A DNA stretch of 64,000 nucleotides from an uncultured Bacteroidota bacterium (GTDB lineage: Bacteria > Bacteroidota > Bacteroidia > B-17B0 > Aurantibacillaceae), in NCBI GenBank assembly GCA_903893815.1, contig CAITNS010000078.1, positions 30,010 to 94,009 on the forward strand, read 5' to 3'. The translations under genes and the position numbers were made by a program. Shown here piece after piece: positions 38,625-47,416 of this stretch. How positions within the stretch are numbered: the first letter of the stretch is position 1; each line of letters starts with the position of its first letter. The notes beneath the pieces are model-generated. The model worked only from the letters and a program-made list of their open reading frames with translations. It searched no databases and was not told the origin of the DNA.

Positions 38625-39509
38625 CTAAGCATTAACTCCTTTTAAAACAGCAGCCATAGTAATACCAATAGCTGCAGGGCTATCAACCACATGGATACCA
38701 CACTCGCGCATAATTTCCATTTTAGCTTGTGCTGTATCATCATGTCCACCAACAATAGCACCTGCGTGTCCCATTGTACGTCCTTTAGGAGCTGTTTGAC
38801 CTGCTATGAAACCAACTACTGGTTTTTTGTTTCCATTAGCTTTAATCCAACGAGCAGCATCTGCCTCGTAGCTTCCACCAATTTCACCAATCATAACAAT
38901 AGCGTCAGTTTCAGGATCATTCATTAATAATTCAACCGCATCGCGAGTTGGTGTTCCAATAATTGGATCTCCACCAATACCAATAGCAGTACTCACTCCT
39001 AAACCAGCTTTAGCAACTTGGTCAGCTGCTTCGTAAGTTAAAGTTCCTGATTTAGAAACGATACCGATACGTCCTTTTTTGAATACAAATCCTGGCATGA
39101 TACCAACTTTTGCTTCGCCAGCTGTAATAACACCTGGACAGTTAGGCCCGATTAAACGACAAGCTTTTCCTTTTAAATATTCTTTAGTAGCAATCATGTC
39201 TTTCACAGGAATGCCTTCTGTAATACAAATAATAACTTTAATTCCTGCATCTGCAGATTCCATAATCGCATCAGCAGCAAAAGCAGCTGGTACAAAAATG
39301 ATAGATACATCAGCACCTTCTGTATCAACAGCTTCTTTAACTGTATTAAATACTGGTCTGTCTAGGTGTTTAGTACCACCTTTTCCTGGAGTTACTCCAC
39401 CTACTACGTTTGTACCGTATTCAATCATTTGTGTTGCATGAAAAGTTCCCTCTCCACCTGTAAAACCTTGAACTATTACTTTTGAATTTTTTCCTACTAA
39501 AACGCCCAT
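38625..39509 (-). CDS. sucD: Succinate-CoA ligase, alpha subunit
   Basis: The alpha subunit of succinyl-CoA synthetase, carrying the CoA-binding domain and the phospho-histidine. The 294 residues show the Rossmann segment [72 protein letters not shown] and the active-site histidine in [13 protein letters not shown]. Its partner sucC lies 4.6 kb away on the opposite strand, so the two are not co-transcribed. A long degenerate palindromic element lies upstream, within the gap between sucD and mnmE. Confidence 0.97.
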   Translation of the reverse strand: MGVLVGKNSKVIVQGFTGGEGTFHATQMIEYGTNVVGGVTPGKGGTKHLDRPVFNTVKEAVDTEGADVSIIFVPAAFAADAIMESADAGIKVIICITEGIPVKDMIATKEYLKGKACRLIGPNCPGVITAGEAKVGIMPGFVFKKGRIGIVSKSGTLTYEAADQVAKAGLGVSTAIGIGGDPIIGTPTRDAVELLMNDPETDAIVMIGEIGGSYEADAARWIKANGNKKPVVGFIAGQTAPKGRTMGHAGAIVGGHDDTAQAKMEIMRECGIHVVDSPAAIGITMAAVLKGVNA

Positions 39510-39639
39510 TTTATTTTAATTTATTGTTTAGATACTAGTTGTTAGTCTTTTTAATTGACGCGCTAATTTAAACATAAATCTTTATTTTTTACAACTATTT
39601 CCACTTTTATTAACCCTAGCTGTATTTTATTCCCACTTT

Positions 39640-39925
39640 CAAGGGGGTGTCCGCAGGACGGGGGATGTTTCCTGTTTTTTTTGAGAATTTGGGCATGCCC
39701 CTTCTTAGGTCGGGTCGGGCTTTACGCTACAAGTCCTCGCCATTCGTTCCTCATGGCTTTGGGCTTTTCGCTGCAATCCCTCATGCAAACATATTTCAAA
39801 ATCGGAGTATAATTTTCAAACTAGTATTAACCCCGCGCAAGGGATGCAAGCAGAAATACTTTTTGGCGAAGACAAAAAGATTGTCGCGACAGCCCGGTGC
39901 GGCTACCGCCGCATGCGCCCAAATT
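39640..39925. repeat. Long degenerate palindromic element, copy 3
   Basis: Both GC-rich ends are present in inverted orientation: GGGCATGCCCC ... GTCGGGCTTTACGCTAC from 39691 and GATTGTCGCGACAGCCCGG ... CATGCGCCC up to 39919. The core TACTTTTTGGCGAAGACAAA then AAGATT is at 39857-39883. It separates the divergent sucD and mnmE. A 125-codon open frame running across it is not a gene. Confidence 0.75.
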
Positions 39926-40005
39926 AATATCTTAAACATCACTCAAATATGCAATCTTATGAACAGGAATTTGCAGAAGCCGCAATTATTAATAAATTTG
40001 TTAAT

Positions 40006-41406
40006 ATGGCAAACTATACCTTGAATAATGATACGATTGCTGCATTAGCGACTCCACACGGACCAGGAGCTATTGCCGTTATTCGTTTAAGTGGAGAAAA
40101 AGCGATTGCCATTGTTGAAAAAGTATTCTATACGAAATCTTTAAAACATAAAGCACTGGCTAGCAAAGCTAGTCACACGGCGCATTTTGGACTGATTGTA
40201 GAAAATGAAGTAATTATTGACGAAGTTTTAGTTACCATATTTAAAGCTCCAAATACCTATACTGGCGAAGAGATTGTTGAGGTATCTTGTCATGGTTCGC
40301 AATTTATACAACAACAATTATTACAAGTATTTTTTAAACATGGAGCTCGTCCTGCGCAAGCAGGCGAATATACTTTGCGTGCTTTTTTAAATGGGAAATT
40401 AGATTTAAGTCAGGCTGAAGCAGTGGCCGATTTAATTGCCAGTAATTCGGCAACGTCGCATCAAGTAGCTATGCAACACATGCGTGGTGGATTTAGTAGT
40501 AAAATTGCTGTGTTGCGTGAAAATTTACTAAACTTTGCTTCTTTAATTGAATTAGAATTAGATTTTAGTGAAGAGGATGTAGAGTTTGCTGATAGAACTG
40601 ATTTAAAGAAATTAATCAATACTATTTTAAGTATTATCGAAAAACTGATTTCGAGTTTTGAATTAGGTAACGTTATTAAAAATGGAATTCCGGTTGCTAT
40701 TGTTGGTAAACCTAATGCCGGTAAATCAACATTACTAAATGTACTATTAGATGATGATAGAGCTATTGTGAGTGAAATTGCAGGAACAACCAGAGATACC
40801 ATTGAGGAAGAATTAATTATTGATGGAGTTTTATTTAGATTTATTGATACAGCCGGTATTAGAACAACTACTGATTTAATTGAGCAAATCGGCGTAAACA
40901 AAGCTTTTGAGATGATGAAAAAATCGGCAATTGTTATTTATTTATTTGATACCCATGAGTTGAGTAGAGGTGATTTGGAAATTGAAATTAACGTAGTGAA
41001 AGATTATATCGGCACTTCACAATTATTAATAGTTGGTAATAAAATTGATTTCGAAGTATTAGAGGATTTGAAAAAAGAGTTTGCCGATATGTCAAACATT
41101 TTATTTATTTCGGCAAAAGAACAAAGTAATATTCAACAATTAAAAAATACCCTAGTAAGTTTATTTGATACACGCACCTTAAATACTACAGATACAATTG
41201 TTACCAACTCGCGTCACGTTAGTTCCTTAAATAATGCCCAACAAGCTTTAATGAAAGTGAATGAAGGTTTGAGTTCGAATATTCAAAGTGATTTTTTAGC
41301 CTTAGATATCCGTTATGCCTTAGAGGCTTTAGGTGAAATTACAGGGCAAGTTACAAATGATGATCTTTTAGGAAACATTTTTTCCAAGTTTTGTATCGGG
41401 AAATAA
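40006..41406 (+). CDS. mnmE: tRNA modification GTPase MnmE
   Basis: MnmE works with MnmG to install the carboxymethylaminomethyl group on wobble uridine 34 of several tRNAs. The 466 residues from the ATG at 40006 begin with the formyl-THF-binding domain (DTIAALATPHGPGAIAVIRLS), then the helical domain, the inserted G domain with P-loop AIVGKPNAGKSTLLNVLL, AGTTRDTIEE, DTAGIRTTTD and GNKID, and the conserved C-terminus KFCIGK. A 19-codon upstream extension is open but not family-like. The 3' end coincides with a probable integration site: the adjoining integrase gene is only 200 bp downstream. Confidence 0.96.
   Translation: MANYTLNNDTIAALATPHGPGAIAVIRLSGEKAIAIVEKVFYTKSLKHKALASKASHTAHFGLIVENEVIIDEVLVTIFKAPNTYTGEEIVEVSCHGSQFIQQQLLQVFFKHGARPAQAGEYTLRAFLNGKLDLSQAEAVADLIASNSATSHQVAMQHMRGGFSSKIAVLRENLLNFASLIELELDFSEEDVEFADRTDLKKLINTILSIIEKLISSFELGNVIKNGIPVAIVGKPNAGKSTLLNVLLDDDRAIVSEIAGTTRDTIEEELIIDGVLFRFIDTAGIRTTTDLIEQIGVNKAFEMMKKSAIVIYLFDTHELSRGDLEIEINVVKDYIGTSQLLIVGNKIDFEVLEDLKKEFADMSNILFISAKEQSNIQQLKNTLVSLFDTRTLNTTDTIVTNSRHVSSLNNAQQALMKVNEGLSSNIQSDFLALDIRYALEALGEITGQVTNDDLLGNIFSKFCIGK
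41389..41406. other. Putative attachment site (att) at the mnmE 3' end
   Basis: TTTTGTATCGGGAAATAA encodes FCIGK-stop and aligns with the 18-bp trmE/thdF 3'-end sequence used as attB by SGI1-type elements. An integrase gene begins 200 bp further on, pointing away from mnmE. The matching copy at the far end was not found in this window, as expected if the element continues past 64000. Confidence 0.55.
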
Positions 41407-41550
41407 CCGCGTTTTAATCCAGCATAATTCTCTATACTCCATCACGACTTTTTAGGCTTAATTAACTGCTTTTCAACCGATTACAAGGGTGTTCTGTTAA
41501 GAAGTATTTTGTGAACTTGCCACAAAATAGGTGAATCTTTGTCACAGTTT

Positions 41551-41587
41551 TGTTACAATCAAAAAAAATTGTAACAGGATTGTAACA
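41551..41587. promoter_or_regulatory. ATTGTAACA repeats upstream of the integrase gene
   Basis: TGTTACAAT (41551-41559) is inverted relative to two direct copies of ATTGTAACA (41568-41576 and 41579-41587), which are 11 bp, one helical turn, apart. They lie 20 bp before the integrase ATG and could be arm-type integrase sites or an operator. Confidence 0.55.
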
Positions 41588-41606
41588 GAAATTTAAACCT
41601 AAAAAC

Positions 41607-42710
41607 ATGAATGTAAAAATTAGAAAACGATTAACGAGTCCTGAAAAAACAAGTCTCAATCTTGAAATTACCAAGGACGGAAAAAGAATAACTGAGTCAC
41701 TCGGCTTATTCATTTACAATTTTCCAAAGACCAAATTTGAAACTACGGAAAATAAAAAAACAATTGAGTTAGCAGAGCATCTTCGTGCGGAACGTTTAAT
41801 CCAATTACAGGATAAACAATTCGGAACTCATCGACAAGACAATGGCAAAGAAAATTTCTTAAAGTATTATGAAGAAAAAACCAGAGACCGAATTGACTCT
41901 GCCGGAAATTATGGTAATTGGGATTCTGCGCTCAAACATTTAAAAAAATGTTATGGTGAAGTATTAACCATGGATGAAGTAACTATTGAAAATTGTTCTA
42001 AATTCTATCAATATTTAAAAGATAAAGCAAGAACTAAAAGTGATAAGCCATTATCGCAGAACAGTCGTTATTCATATTTGAATAAATTAAAAGCCTGTTT
42101 GAAGATTGCATATAAAGAGCGTAAGATAAACGAAAACGTTTCTGAGTTTATAAAAGGCTTTAAACAAGGGGAAACCAATAGAGAGTATTTAACTTTAGAA
42201 GAGGTTCAGAAATTAGTTGAGACTGATTGCATGTATCCGGTTTTAAAAAGAGCATTTCTCTTTGCTTGTTTAACAGGTATTCGTTGGAGTGATTTACAAC
42301 GGTTAACTTGGTTAAACATGAGAACTTCTGAGAAACGTGGACACGAATTATCTTTTCGTCAACAAAAAACAGGCGGTAAAGAATACTTACCTATAAGCGG
42401 ACAAGCCTTAGAATTGCTTGGCGAAAGAGGTGCGGATGATCAGAGAATATTTGTAGGATTAAAATACAGCGCCTATATAAATGTTGGTTTATATAAATGG
42501 ATTGCTGATGCAGGGATTAAAAAGAAGATCACATTTCATTGCAGCAGACATTCGAATGCTGTGCTCCTACTGGAAAACGGAACGGATATATACACAGTTA
42601 GTAAAATGCTCGGACACCGTGAATTAAAAACAACTCAGATTTATGCTAAGATTGTTGATAGTAAAAAAGTTGAAGCAGCTAGGTCAATCCCGCTTTTAAA
42701 ATTTAAGTAA
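41607..42710 (+). CDS. Tyrosine recombinase (integrase)
   Basis: A 367-residue site-specific recombinase that would catalyse integration and excision of the element. The N-terminus (MNVKIRKRLTSPEKTSLNLEI) is an arm-binding-like domain, followed by a SAM-like core-binding domain (about 85-185) and the catalytic domain. Catalytic residues visible are the Arg in CLTGIRWSDLQRL, the HxxR box in ITFHCSRHSNAVLL, the His in MLGHRELKT and the nucleophilic Tyr in TTQIYAKI. The architecture is that of Bacteroidota conjugative/mobilisable element integrases. It is directly beside the mnmE end, supporting that as its target. Confidence 0.93.
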   Translation: MNVKIRKRLTSPEKTSLNLEITKDGKRITESLGLFIYNFPKTKFETTENKKTIELAEHLRAERLIQLQDKQFGTHRQDNGKENFLKYYEEKTRDRIDSAGNYGNWDSALKHLKKCYGEVLTMDEVTIENCSKFYQYLKDKARTKSDKPLSQNSRYSYLNKLKACLKIAYKERKINENVSEFIKGFKQGETNREYLTLEEVQKLVETDCMYPVLKRAFLFACLTGIRWSDLQRLTWLNMRTSEKRGHELSFRQQKTGGKEYLPISGQALELLGERGADDQRIFVGLKYSAYINVGLYKWIADAGIKKKITFHCSRHSNAVLLLENGTDIYTVSKMLGHRELKTTQIYAKIVDSKKVEAARSIPLLKFK

Positions 42711-42716
42711 AAAAAA

Positions 42717-42890
42717 ATACAGTGTTTACAAACCGAAAATAATTGTTGATAATACGAAAGGGAAAAAAACAGCATTGTTAATATTAGAAGTTTTGTTATC
42801 AAGCACTTAAGCCTATATATCAACAATTATTTCATAATCTAATACAAATGTATTAAAACAGCAAATTGAATTTGGATTTAAACACTGTAT
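42717..42890. repeat. Nested inverted repeats downstream of the integrase
   Basis: The outer arms ATACAGTGTTTA (42717-42728) and TAAACACTGTAT (42879-42890) are perfect 12-bp inverted repeats. The inner arms AAATAATTGTTGATA (42737-42751) and TATCAACAATTATTT (42818-42832) are perfect 15-bp inverted repeats. The 174-bp unit has no gene and could be a structured RNA, a MITE-like remnant, or a site for recombination or transfer. Confidence 0.75.
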
Positions 42891-42993
42891 CCTAATGATA
42901 GCAATCGGTTCCGTATATATTAACAGAAAACCGTTAAATAGTAATTTTTAGTAAGGAATTTAAATAGTCGAATTTTGTAAAAAAAACAAAGCC

Positions 42994-43776
42994 ATGTCAA
43001 CAAAACAAATTGATAAAAAAATATTGGAAGATCCATTCATAAAGGATTATTATGAATTCGCTAATCCATTATTAAGAGAGCATATGACGAATAAATGGGT
43101 TAGTTTTGGAAACAAACTAAAAGACGAATTTGAAGTTGATGTAATAAACTATAAGCACCTTGCTGCAATAGCTGACACATTGCACACAAAACGATCAGAA
43201 GATAAAGCCTTATACCTGCATGCGCTAAAACTTAAAAGTGATTACGTGGGAGCGTCAGAATTTAAAAAGTTACTTGAGCGAATAAGAAATGAAGAAGTGT
43301 TGCCATTTAAAATTTCCATTGACTATAAAACCTTAAATAAAAAGGGCGATAAAAATTCACCACGAAGTGATGAAGATGTAAAAAGTAATTCTGCAGAAAA
43401 AATCGTCATGTCAGGTTTCCATATAGTAAAAACTTTGATGGATTTAATGTCTGATCGGAAGATTGAGAACCATTTAAACTCAATGGAAATGTTTGAACTC
43501 TATCCACCAATTGACGCAAGTAAATACCCAGCAAAGAAGAAGGATTTACTGACTTCACACGCCAGAAACGGAAGCCAGATATTGGCTGACTTTTTTAGCC
43601 AATATAATTTAGAGCCAAAACAAGTGAAATTATTAAGTATGAAAACACTCTCGCTAATTGGGTTTATAGTGCCTCATGAAATATATTTAAAAAATTATGT
43701 GCCTAAAGGTCGCGCAAAAGCAAGGGCGGAAAACGAATATTACTTACAGAGATATACTGACCTTACCAAAGGTTAA
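42994..43776 (+). CDS. Hypothetical protein of the integrated element
   Basis: A 260-residue, highly charged, probably helical soluble protein with no signal peptide and no domain I recognise. Features are an N-terminal helical region (KKILEDPFIKDYYEFANPLLREHM), a basic/acidic middle (KKGDKNSPRSDEDVKSNSAE) and a C-terminal YVPKGRAKARAENEYYLQRY. Its position between the integrase and an excisionase-like helix-turn-helix protein suggests an element-specific function, perhaps in regulation or mobility. It has its own 280-bp upstream region containing the nested inverted repeats. Confidence 0.7.
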   Translation: MSTKQIDKKILEDPFIKDYYEFANPLLREHMTNKWVSFGNKLKDEFEVDVINYKHLAAIADTLHTKRSEDKALYLHALKLKSDYVGASEFKKLLERIRNEEVLPFKISIDYKTLNKKGDKNSPRSDEDVKSNSAEKIVMSGFHIVKTLMDLMSDRKIENHLNSMEMFELYPPIDASKYPAKKKDLLTSHARNGSQILADFFSQYNLEPKQVKLLSMKTLSLIGFIVPHEIYLKNYVPKGRAKARAENEYYLQRYTDLTKG

Positions 43777-43857
43777 GTAACAATGCCCAAGTCTGATCAC
43801 TTTGTTTTTTGCGCATAGAACCGTAGTCAGATCTTGCAGTCATAAAACAAATAAAAC

Positions 43858-44205
43858 ATGACAGATTTAAATCGCCCATTGTATTCCTTATCAATCAAGG
43901 AGTTTCTGAGTCTTCAGAATGAAGCTCACGAACAAAAATTGTTAGGCTTAGTTCAAAAAGTTGCAAATGATAACCGTTTGGAAAACCAAAAGGAAGAATC
44001 AGATACAATTCATTTGTCTGACGCTAGTAAGTTAACTGGCCTTCGTGAGAAATCAATCTACAGCAAGGTTTCTCGCCTTGAATTACCATCTATAAGCAGA
44101 GGAAGACCGCTATTGTTTTCTCGCGCAGAACTTCAGTTATGGATGAAATTAGGCCGTCCTACTGTGGCTGAAATGGAACTTAAAAGAAGGAAGGGGGAGC
44201 TATGA
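43858..44205 (+). CDS. Excisionase-like helix-turn-helix protein
   Basis: A 115-residue DNA-binding protein. The N-terminal half (YSLSIKEFLSLQNEAHEQKL) is helical; the C-terminal half is a MerR-like/helix-turn-helix 17 type domain: IHLSDASKLTGLREKSIYSKV, seen as LSDASKLTGLREKSIYSKV, then LPSISRGRPLLFSRAELQLWM. Such proteins are common in Bacteroidota mobile elements as excisionases or regulators. The stop overlaps the start of the next gene (ATGA), so translation is probably coupled through the following three small genes. Confidence 0.78.
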   Translation: MTDLNRPLYSLSIKEFLSLQNEAHEQKLLGLVQKVANDNRLENQKEESDTIHLSDASKLTGLREKSIYSKVSRLELPSISRGRPLLFSRAELQLWMKLGRPTVAEMELKRRKGEL

Positions 44206-44657
44206 TGGATTCTGAGGAAAGACCTTTTAGCATGCACGATCCAGAGGAACGTCTATGTGAGTTTTGCACCGATATTTTTTATGCACATCATGGATTACAA
44301 CGTTATTGCCCTGAGAAGTTTGGTAAAAAAGATTACTGTAAATACGAACAGAAAAAACTGTTAACTGAAACGCGCCTCGCTGAGCGAGTCACAGAGTTAG
44401 CGAAAGCCGGAATGAATGTTTATCAGGATACACCTTTAGATAGGAACAAAAAAGCAATATTTGAAATAATGGGCTCTGATTGGCAAAAAACGGTCGATAG
44501 CTCGCTTTTAGATAGCGTTGGGTATCAAATAAATCATTTTGATTCTAAGACGCTTATAAACGAAACAAATATGTTTTTGATCCACGTTGGTGATTATACA
44601 CTTGAGTGGATAGGTCAAGAAGGAACAGTATTAATTTTTAAAATAACTAAAAAATGA
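44202..44657 (+). CDS. Hypothetical protein with Cys-rich zinc-binding-like segment
   Basis: A 151-residue protein. The N-terminal part contains ERLCEFCTDIFYAHHGLQRY followed by CPEKFGKKDYC, four cysteines spaced as in a zinc ribbon, with a His pair between. The remainder (about 60-151) is not recognised. A second Met at codon 2 gives an equally good start. It overlaps both neighbours by ATGA junctions, placing it in a small operon of element-specific genes. Confidence 0.68.
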   Translation: MMDSEERPFSMHDPEERLCEFCTDIFYAHHGLQRYCPEKFGKKDYCKYEQKKLLTETRLAERVTELAKAGMNVYQDTPLDRNKKAIFEIMGSDWQKTVDSSLLDSVGYQINHFDSKTLINETNMFLIHVGDYTLEWIGQEGTVLIFKITKK

Positions 44658-44830
44658 ACATAGAAGACGTAATTAAAGCTTGCGGGCCATTACCGCAAGC
44701 ACCACAAAGCGGGCCTGGTAGCAATAAAAAAAACAACCTAGTTTATATCGGCGCAATACTTTTAGTTGGAGGTATAGGATATGTGATTTACCGTGAATGG
44801 AAGCGCAAGAAGGATTTAGACAAGAAATAA
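44654..44830 (+). CDS. Small single-span membrane protein (58 aa)
   Basis: Reading from the ATG at 44654 (overlapping the previous TGA as ATGA) gives MNIEDVIKACGPLPQAPQSG, a Pro/Gly/Gln linker, then one membrane helix (LVYIGAILLVGGIGYVIYRE) and a basic tail (WKRKKDLDKK). The arrangement suggests an inner membrane protein with a short outside part. No family recognised. Its coupling to the neighbours is the main evidence that it is real. Confidence 0.6.
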   Translation: MNIEDVIKACGPLPQAPQSGPGSNKKNNLVYIGAILLVGGIGYVIYREWKRKKDLDKK

Positions 44831-44831
44831 T

Positions 44832-44960
44832 ATGATGTCAGACAAACAAAAAATACAAATGGCCTTAACTGGAATAGTTATGATGACAGTCATTTTAATT
44901 TACATGAAAACAGTTGATGCTAAAATGAAGGAAAATAAAAAATCACCTAAGAAACCTTAG
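44832..44960 (+). CDS. Small single-span membrane protein (42 aa)
   Basis: An ATG 1 bp after the preceding stop opens a 42-residue frame: MMSDKQKIQMALTGIVMMTV, ILIYMKTVDAKMKENKK, SPKKP. It has one hydrophobic helix between basic flanks. The stop codon and last codons are part of a strong terminator stem, so the gene closes its operon. Function unknown. Confidence 0.5.
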   Translation: MMSDKQKIQMALTGIVMMTVILIYMKTVDAKMKENKKSPKKP

Positions 44961-44972
44961 GTGATTTTTCTA
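44938..44972. terminator. Bidirectional terminator overlapping the end of the small-gene operon
   Basis: A perfect 14-bp stem, AAAAATCACCTAAG (44938-44951) with CTTAGGTGATTTTT (44956-44969), has a 4-nt loop. Its 5' arm lies inside the last codons of the 42-residue frame. A and T runs on both sides also suit the convergent defence operon ending at 45034. Confidence 0.92.
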
Positions 44973-45033
44973 TTTATTTTGCCAATCGTTTGAACCTACC
45001 AGTAAATAATTTTGATGTGTTCATTTATTGTTT

Positions 45034-46821
45034 TTAAAGTGAAAAATAATACCCCTTCATTTTATTTGCCATTAACATTCTTCTTTCTTCTAAGAAGTTG
45101 GAATAATTAGATTCGGTCATATTTGCAATGTTTAATGGAACACAATTTGCCTTTAAGTTCTCAATTAATTCTACTTCTGTTGATATACCAGTTACTAATT
45201 TACCGCCTTCTACTTGCTTATTGATTAACTCAAAATAATCTTTAGGAGCCTTATCTCCAACTTTGATGTTTATTTCAGACTGCATGTAAACATAATTAGC
45301 GATTTGATTGTATTTCCCTCGTTCATAACCATTTTTTTTAAGGTAGTTTTTTGGAAACAAATGATGAATGTCTCCGCGCAATGAAATTAAGTCACCAATT
45401 GTAACATCTCTTGATAAAAATCCCTTATCATTTGACTTAACTTGCGCTGCCAGATATACATGAAAGTATGGACTGCTCGCAACAGAAGTGTCTAGGCTTT
45501 GTGGTAATGCTGCACTCCAAAATGCATCTGATAACTCACCTTGTTCTTTCTCTTTCATGTATTCTTCAAATGGCTTTAAGGTGATTTGTTTAATATCAAA
45601 ATCAAATGTTGATTCAGGCGAACCGGAGTATCTTCCAGTTAACACAGAGTATACAAACCATCTTCTAACATAACTTTCAATTTTTACAGAATCTACTTTT
45701 TGATCTTTTAATTTTAGATAAAGTATATATGCAAAGTTTATAGCATTTTGTGAACGCACTAGCTTAGGAGAAATGAAACCAGCCGATTTAATAATCATTA
45801 AAAACCGTTTGAAATTAGTTTCATTTATAAAATTATACACTCCTGTTTTTAAAGTTGCGAATGATTGCTCAGCAATGGCATCTTCATAAGTTCGTGTTTC
45901 GAAATTACGACCAGACAATAAACTTACTAAATCAGAAAGTCTTCCACGGTTGAATTGAGAAGTAAAGGCTACACGAATTAAATCATTATAATCCGGGTCG
46001 TACAAATCTTCATTTTCAGTCTTTAACCAAGTCATTTTAGGGAAGAACTCAGAAGAAGCAAACTCTTTATCATTATCGATAATGTGTTTATAAAACTCTG
46101 GAGAGATCGTTAAATGACAGAAGTAATCAATTGCTTTACGTAATGTATTTCCATCATAATCTGTATTTGCTGCAATCTTGCTCATGACAAAGTCAGCCTG
46201 ACTTAATACTACACCCTTTGAATTAATTCTTATAAAAATTTCTGTAACAGTTTCAATATCTAAGTCGGCAGCTAACTCAATCATTCCAATTTGCTTTTTT
46301 GGAATATTAATTAAGTTGGTAAAGGATTTTTCAATAAAGTCTTCATCTGCTTCAGGATTAAGTTCAGTATAGTTTCTAACTAATTTTAAAATACTAATAC
46401 TACCATTTAGAGCCTCAGAAATATCAGGTAGCCATGTTTTATCTTTTAAAATAGCGGGGTTTTGTACTTCAAATTTTTCTGAAATTGGGTTGAAAGCAAT
46501 TTTTATTTTTACTCGTTGATATGTTTTATCTACAACATATTGTCCAAGTATAGCCGCTGTTAATGCTGTTACTCGCTGTTGACCATCAATTAATATTTTT
46601 TTTCCTTCACTTAAACTCCCGTCCTTTAAGCGAACATTTGGATTCCGCCAGGCTATTACATATCCTACTGGGAAGCCTTGATATAAACTGTCCATCAAAT
46701 CGCGAACCTTTGAACTATCCCAAACAAAAGGACGTTGAATCTCTGGTATTGCTATTTCACCCGATTTTACCCATGATAAAAGTGTTTCTATTAAATGTTG
46801 ATTGACAGAATATTTTTGCAT
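45034..46821 (-). CDS. DUF262/DUF1524 protein, GmrSD-like type IV restriction endonuclease
   Basis: A 595-residue protein from the Met at 46821 ([20 protein letters not shown]); six more codons are open upstream. The N-terminal DUF262 domain has the ParB-like motif [17 protein letters not shown] near residue 85, used for nucleotide binding, and the C-terminal DUF1524-like region has [18 protein letters not shown], an HNH-type nuclease motif. GmrSD proteins cleave phage DNA carrying modified, glucosylated cytosines; others with this fold (for example SspE, BrxU) also act in phage defence. It is the last gene of the nine-gene operon. Confidence 0.85.
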   Translation of the reverse strand: MQKYSVNQHLIETLLSWVKSGEIAIPEIQRPFVWDSSKVRDLMDSLYQGFPVGYVIAWRNPNVRLKDGSLSEGKKILIDGQQRVTALTAAILGQYVVDKTYQRVKIKIAFNPISEKFEVQNPAILKDKTWLPDISEALNGSISILKLVRNYTELNPEADEDFIEKSFTNLINIPKKQIGMIELAADLDIETVTEIFIRINSKGVVLSQADFVMSKIAANTDYDGNTLRKAIDYFCHLTISPEFYKHIIDNDKEFASSEFFPKMTWLKTENEDLYDPDYNDLIRVAFTSQFNRGRLSDLVSLLSGRNFETRTYEDAIAEQSFATLKTGVYNFINETNFKRFLMIIKSAGFISPKLVRSQNAINFAYILYLKLKDQKVDSVKIESYVRRWFVYSVLTGRYSGSPESTFDFDIKQITLKPFEEYMKEKEQGELSDAFWSAALPQSLDTSVASSPYFHVYLAAQVKSNDKGFLSRDVTIGDLISLRGDIHHLFPKNYLKKNGYERGKYNQIANYVYMQSEINIKVGDKAPKDYFELINKQVEGGKLVTGISTEVELIENLKANCVPLNIANMTESNYSNFLEERRMLMANKMKGYYFSL

Positions 46822-46828
46822 ATTATTA

Positions 46829-47416
46829 TTAAAATTCAAGTTTTATTTGTTTTTCATTTAATTTTTTTAATTCTTCTAAATCACTGTTTGTTTGCCTATT
46901 TGGGTATTTTTTAAATTTACCGAGGAGTTTATCAATATCATCTTTTAATTTTATCCTTTTTTCAATTTCTTTAGAAACTCTCTTTAATTCATCAACATCT
47001 CGTCCTCCTGCCTTAAACAATTTCTTCGCTGAAATTTTAAGTCCCTTATTCTTTCTGAGGTATTCAATTATTTTTTCACAATTAGTGTGCACATCATTTA
47101 TACTACTTCTGTAAATAACTAATTCAGTACCTCTGATTAATCCATTATTCCATAACTCATGTTCTCGTATTATTACTTCAACTTCTTGTAACTTCAATTC
47201 TTTTAGATCTTTAATTTCAAATGAAAAAAACTCTACCCATCCCTTTGTTGAAATAGCCGTTCCTTCATTATAATCAGTTAAACGTCCAGAGGTTTTTCTT
47301 TTTGATCCACCTCCAACTTGCCCTATTTTTATTACCCATTTATGGGCAATTTTAGACATAACTGAATCGATGATTAGATACACCGTAGGATTATTGTTCC
47401 TTATTATTTTTTTCAT
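46829..47416 (-). CDS. Hypothetical protein, possible GIY-YIG nuclease-like fold
   Basis: A 195-residue protein. The N-terminal segment [20 protein letters not shown] followed by [18 protein letters not shown], then a conserved-looking Glu in [14 protein letters not shown], is reminiscent of the GIY-YIG pattern (VYxI...KIG...R...E), but the assignment is weak. The C-terminal part is a charged, coiled-coil-like region (about 130-195). Its ATG overlaps the hsdR stop as ATGA, so it is translationally coupled to the restriction subunit and very likely works with the restriction system or the DUF262 protein after it. Confidence 0.55.
   Translation of the reverse strand: MKKIIRNNNPTVYLIIDSVMSKIAHKWVIKIGQVGGGSKRKTSGRLTDYNEGTAISTKGWVEFFSFEIKDLKELKLQEVEVIIREHELWNNGLIRGTELVIYRSSINDVHTNCEKIIEYLRKNKGLKISAKKLFKAGGRDVDELKRVSKEIEKRIKLKDDIDKLLGKFKKYPNRQTNSDLEELKKLNEKQIKLEF

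Noticed and set aside
39647..40024. 125-codon frame before mnmE
   Set aside because: It crosses the third palindromic repeat element and then the mnmE start region in another frame.
41462..41713. 83-codon minus-strand frame over the integrase start
   Set aside because: It is antisense to the integrase N-terminus and the integrase is clearly real.
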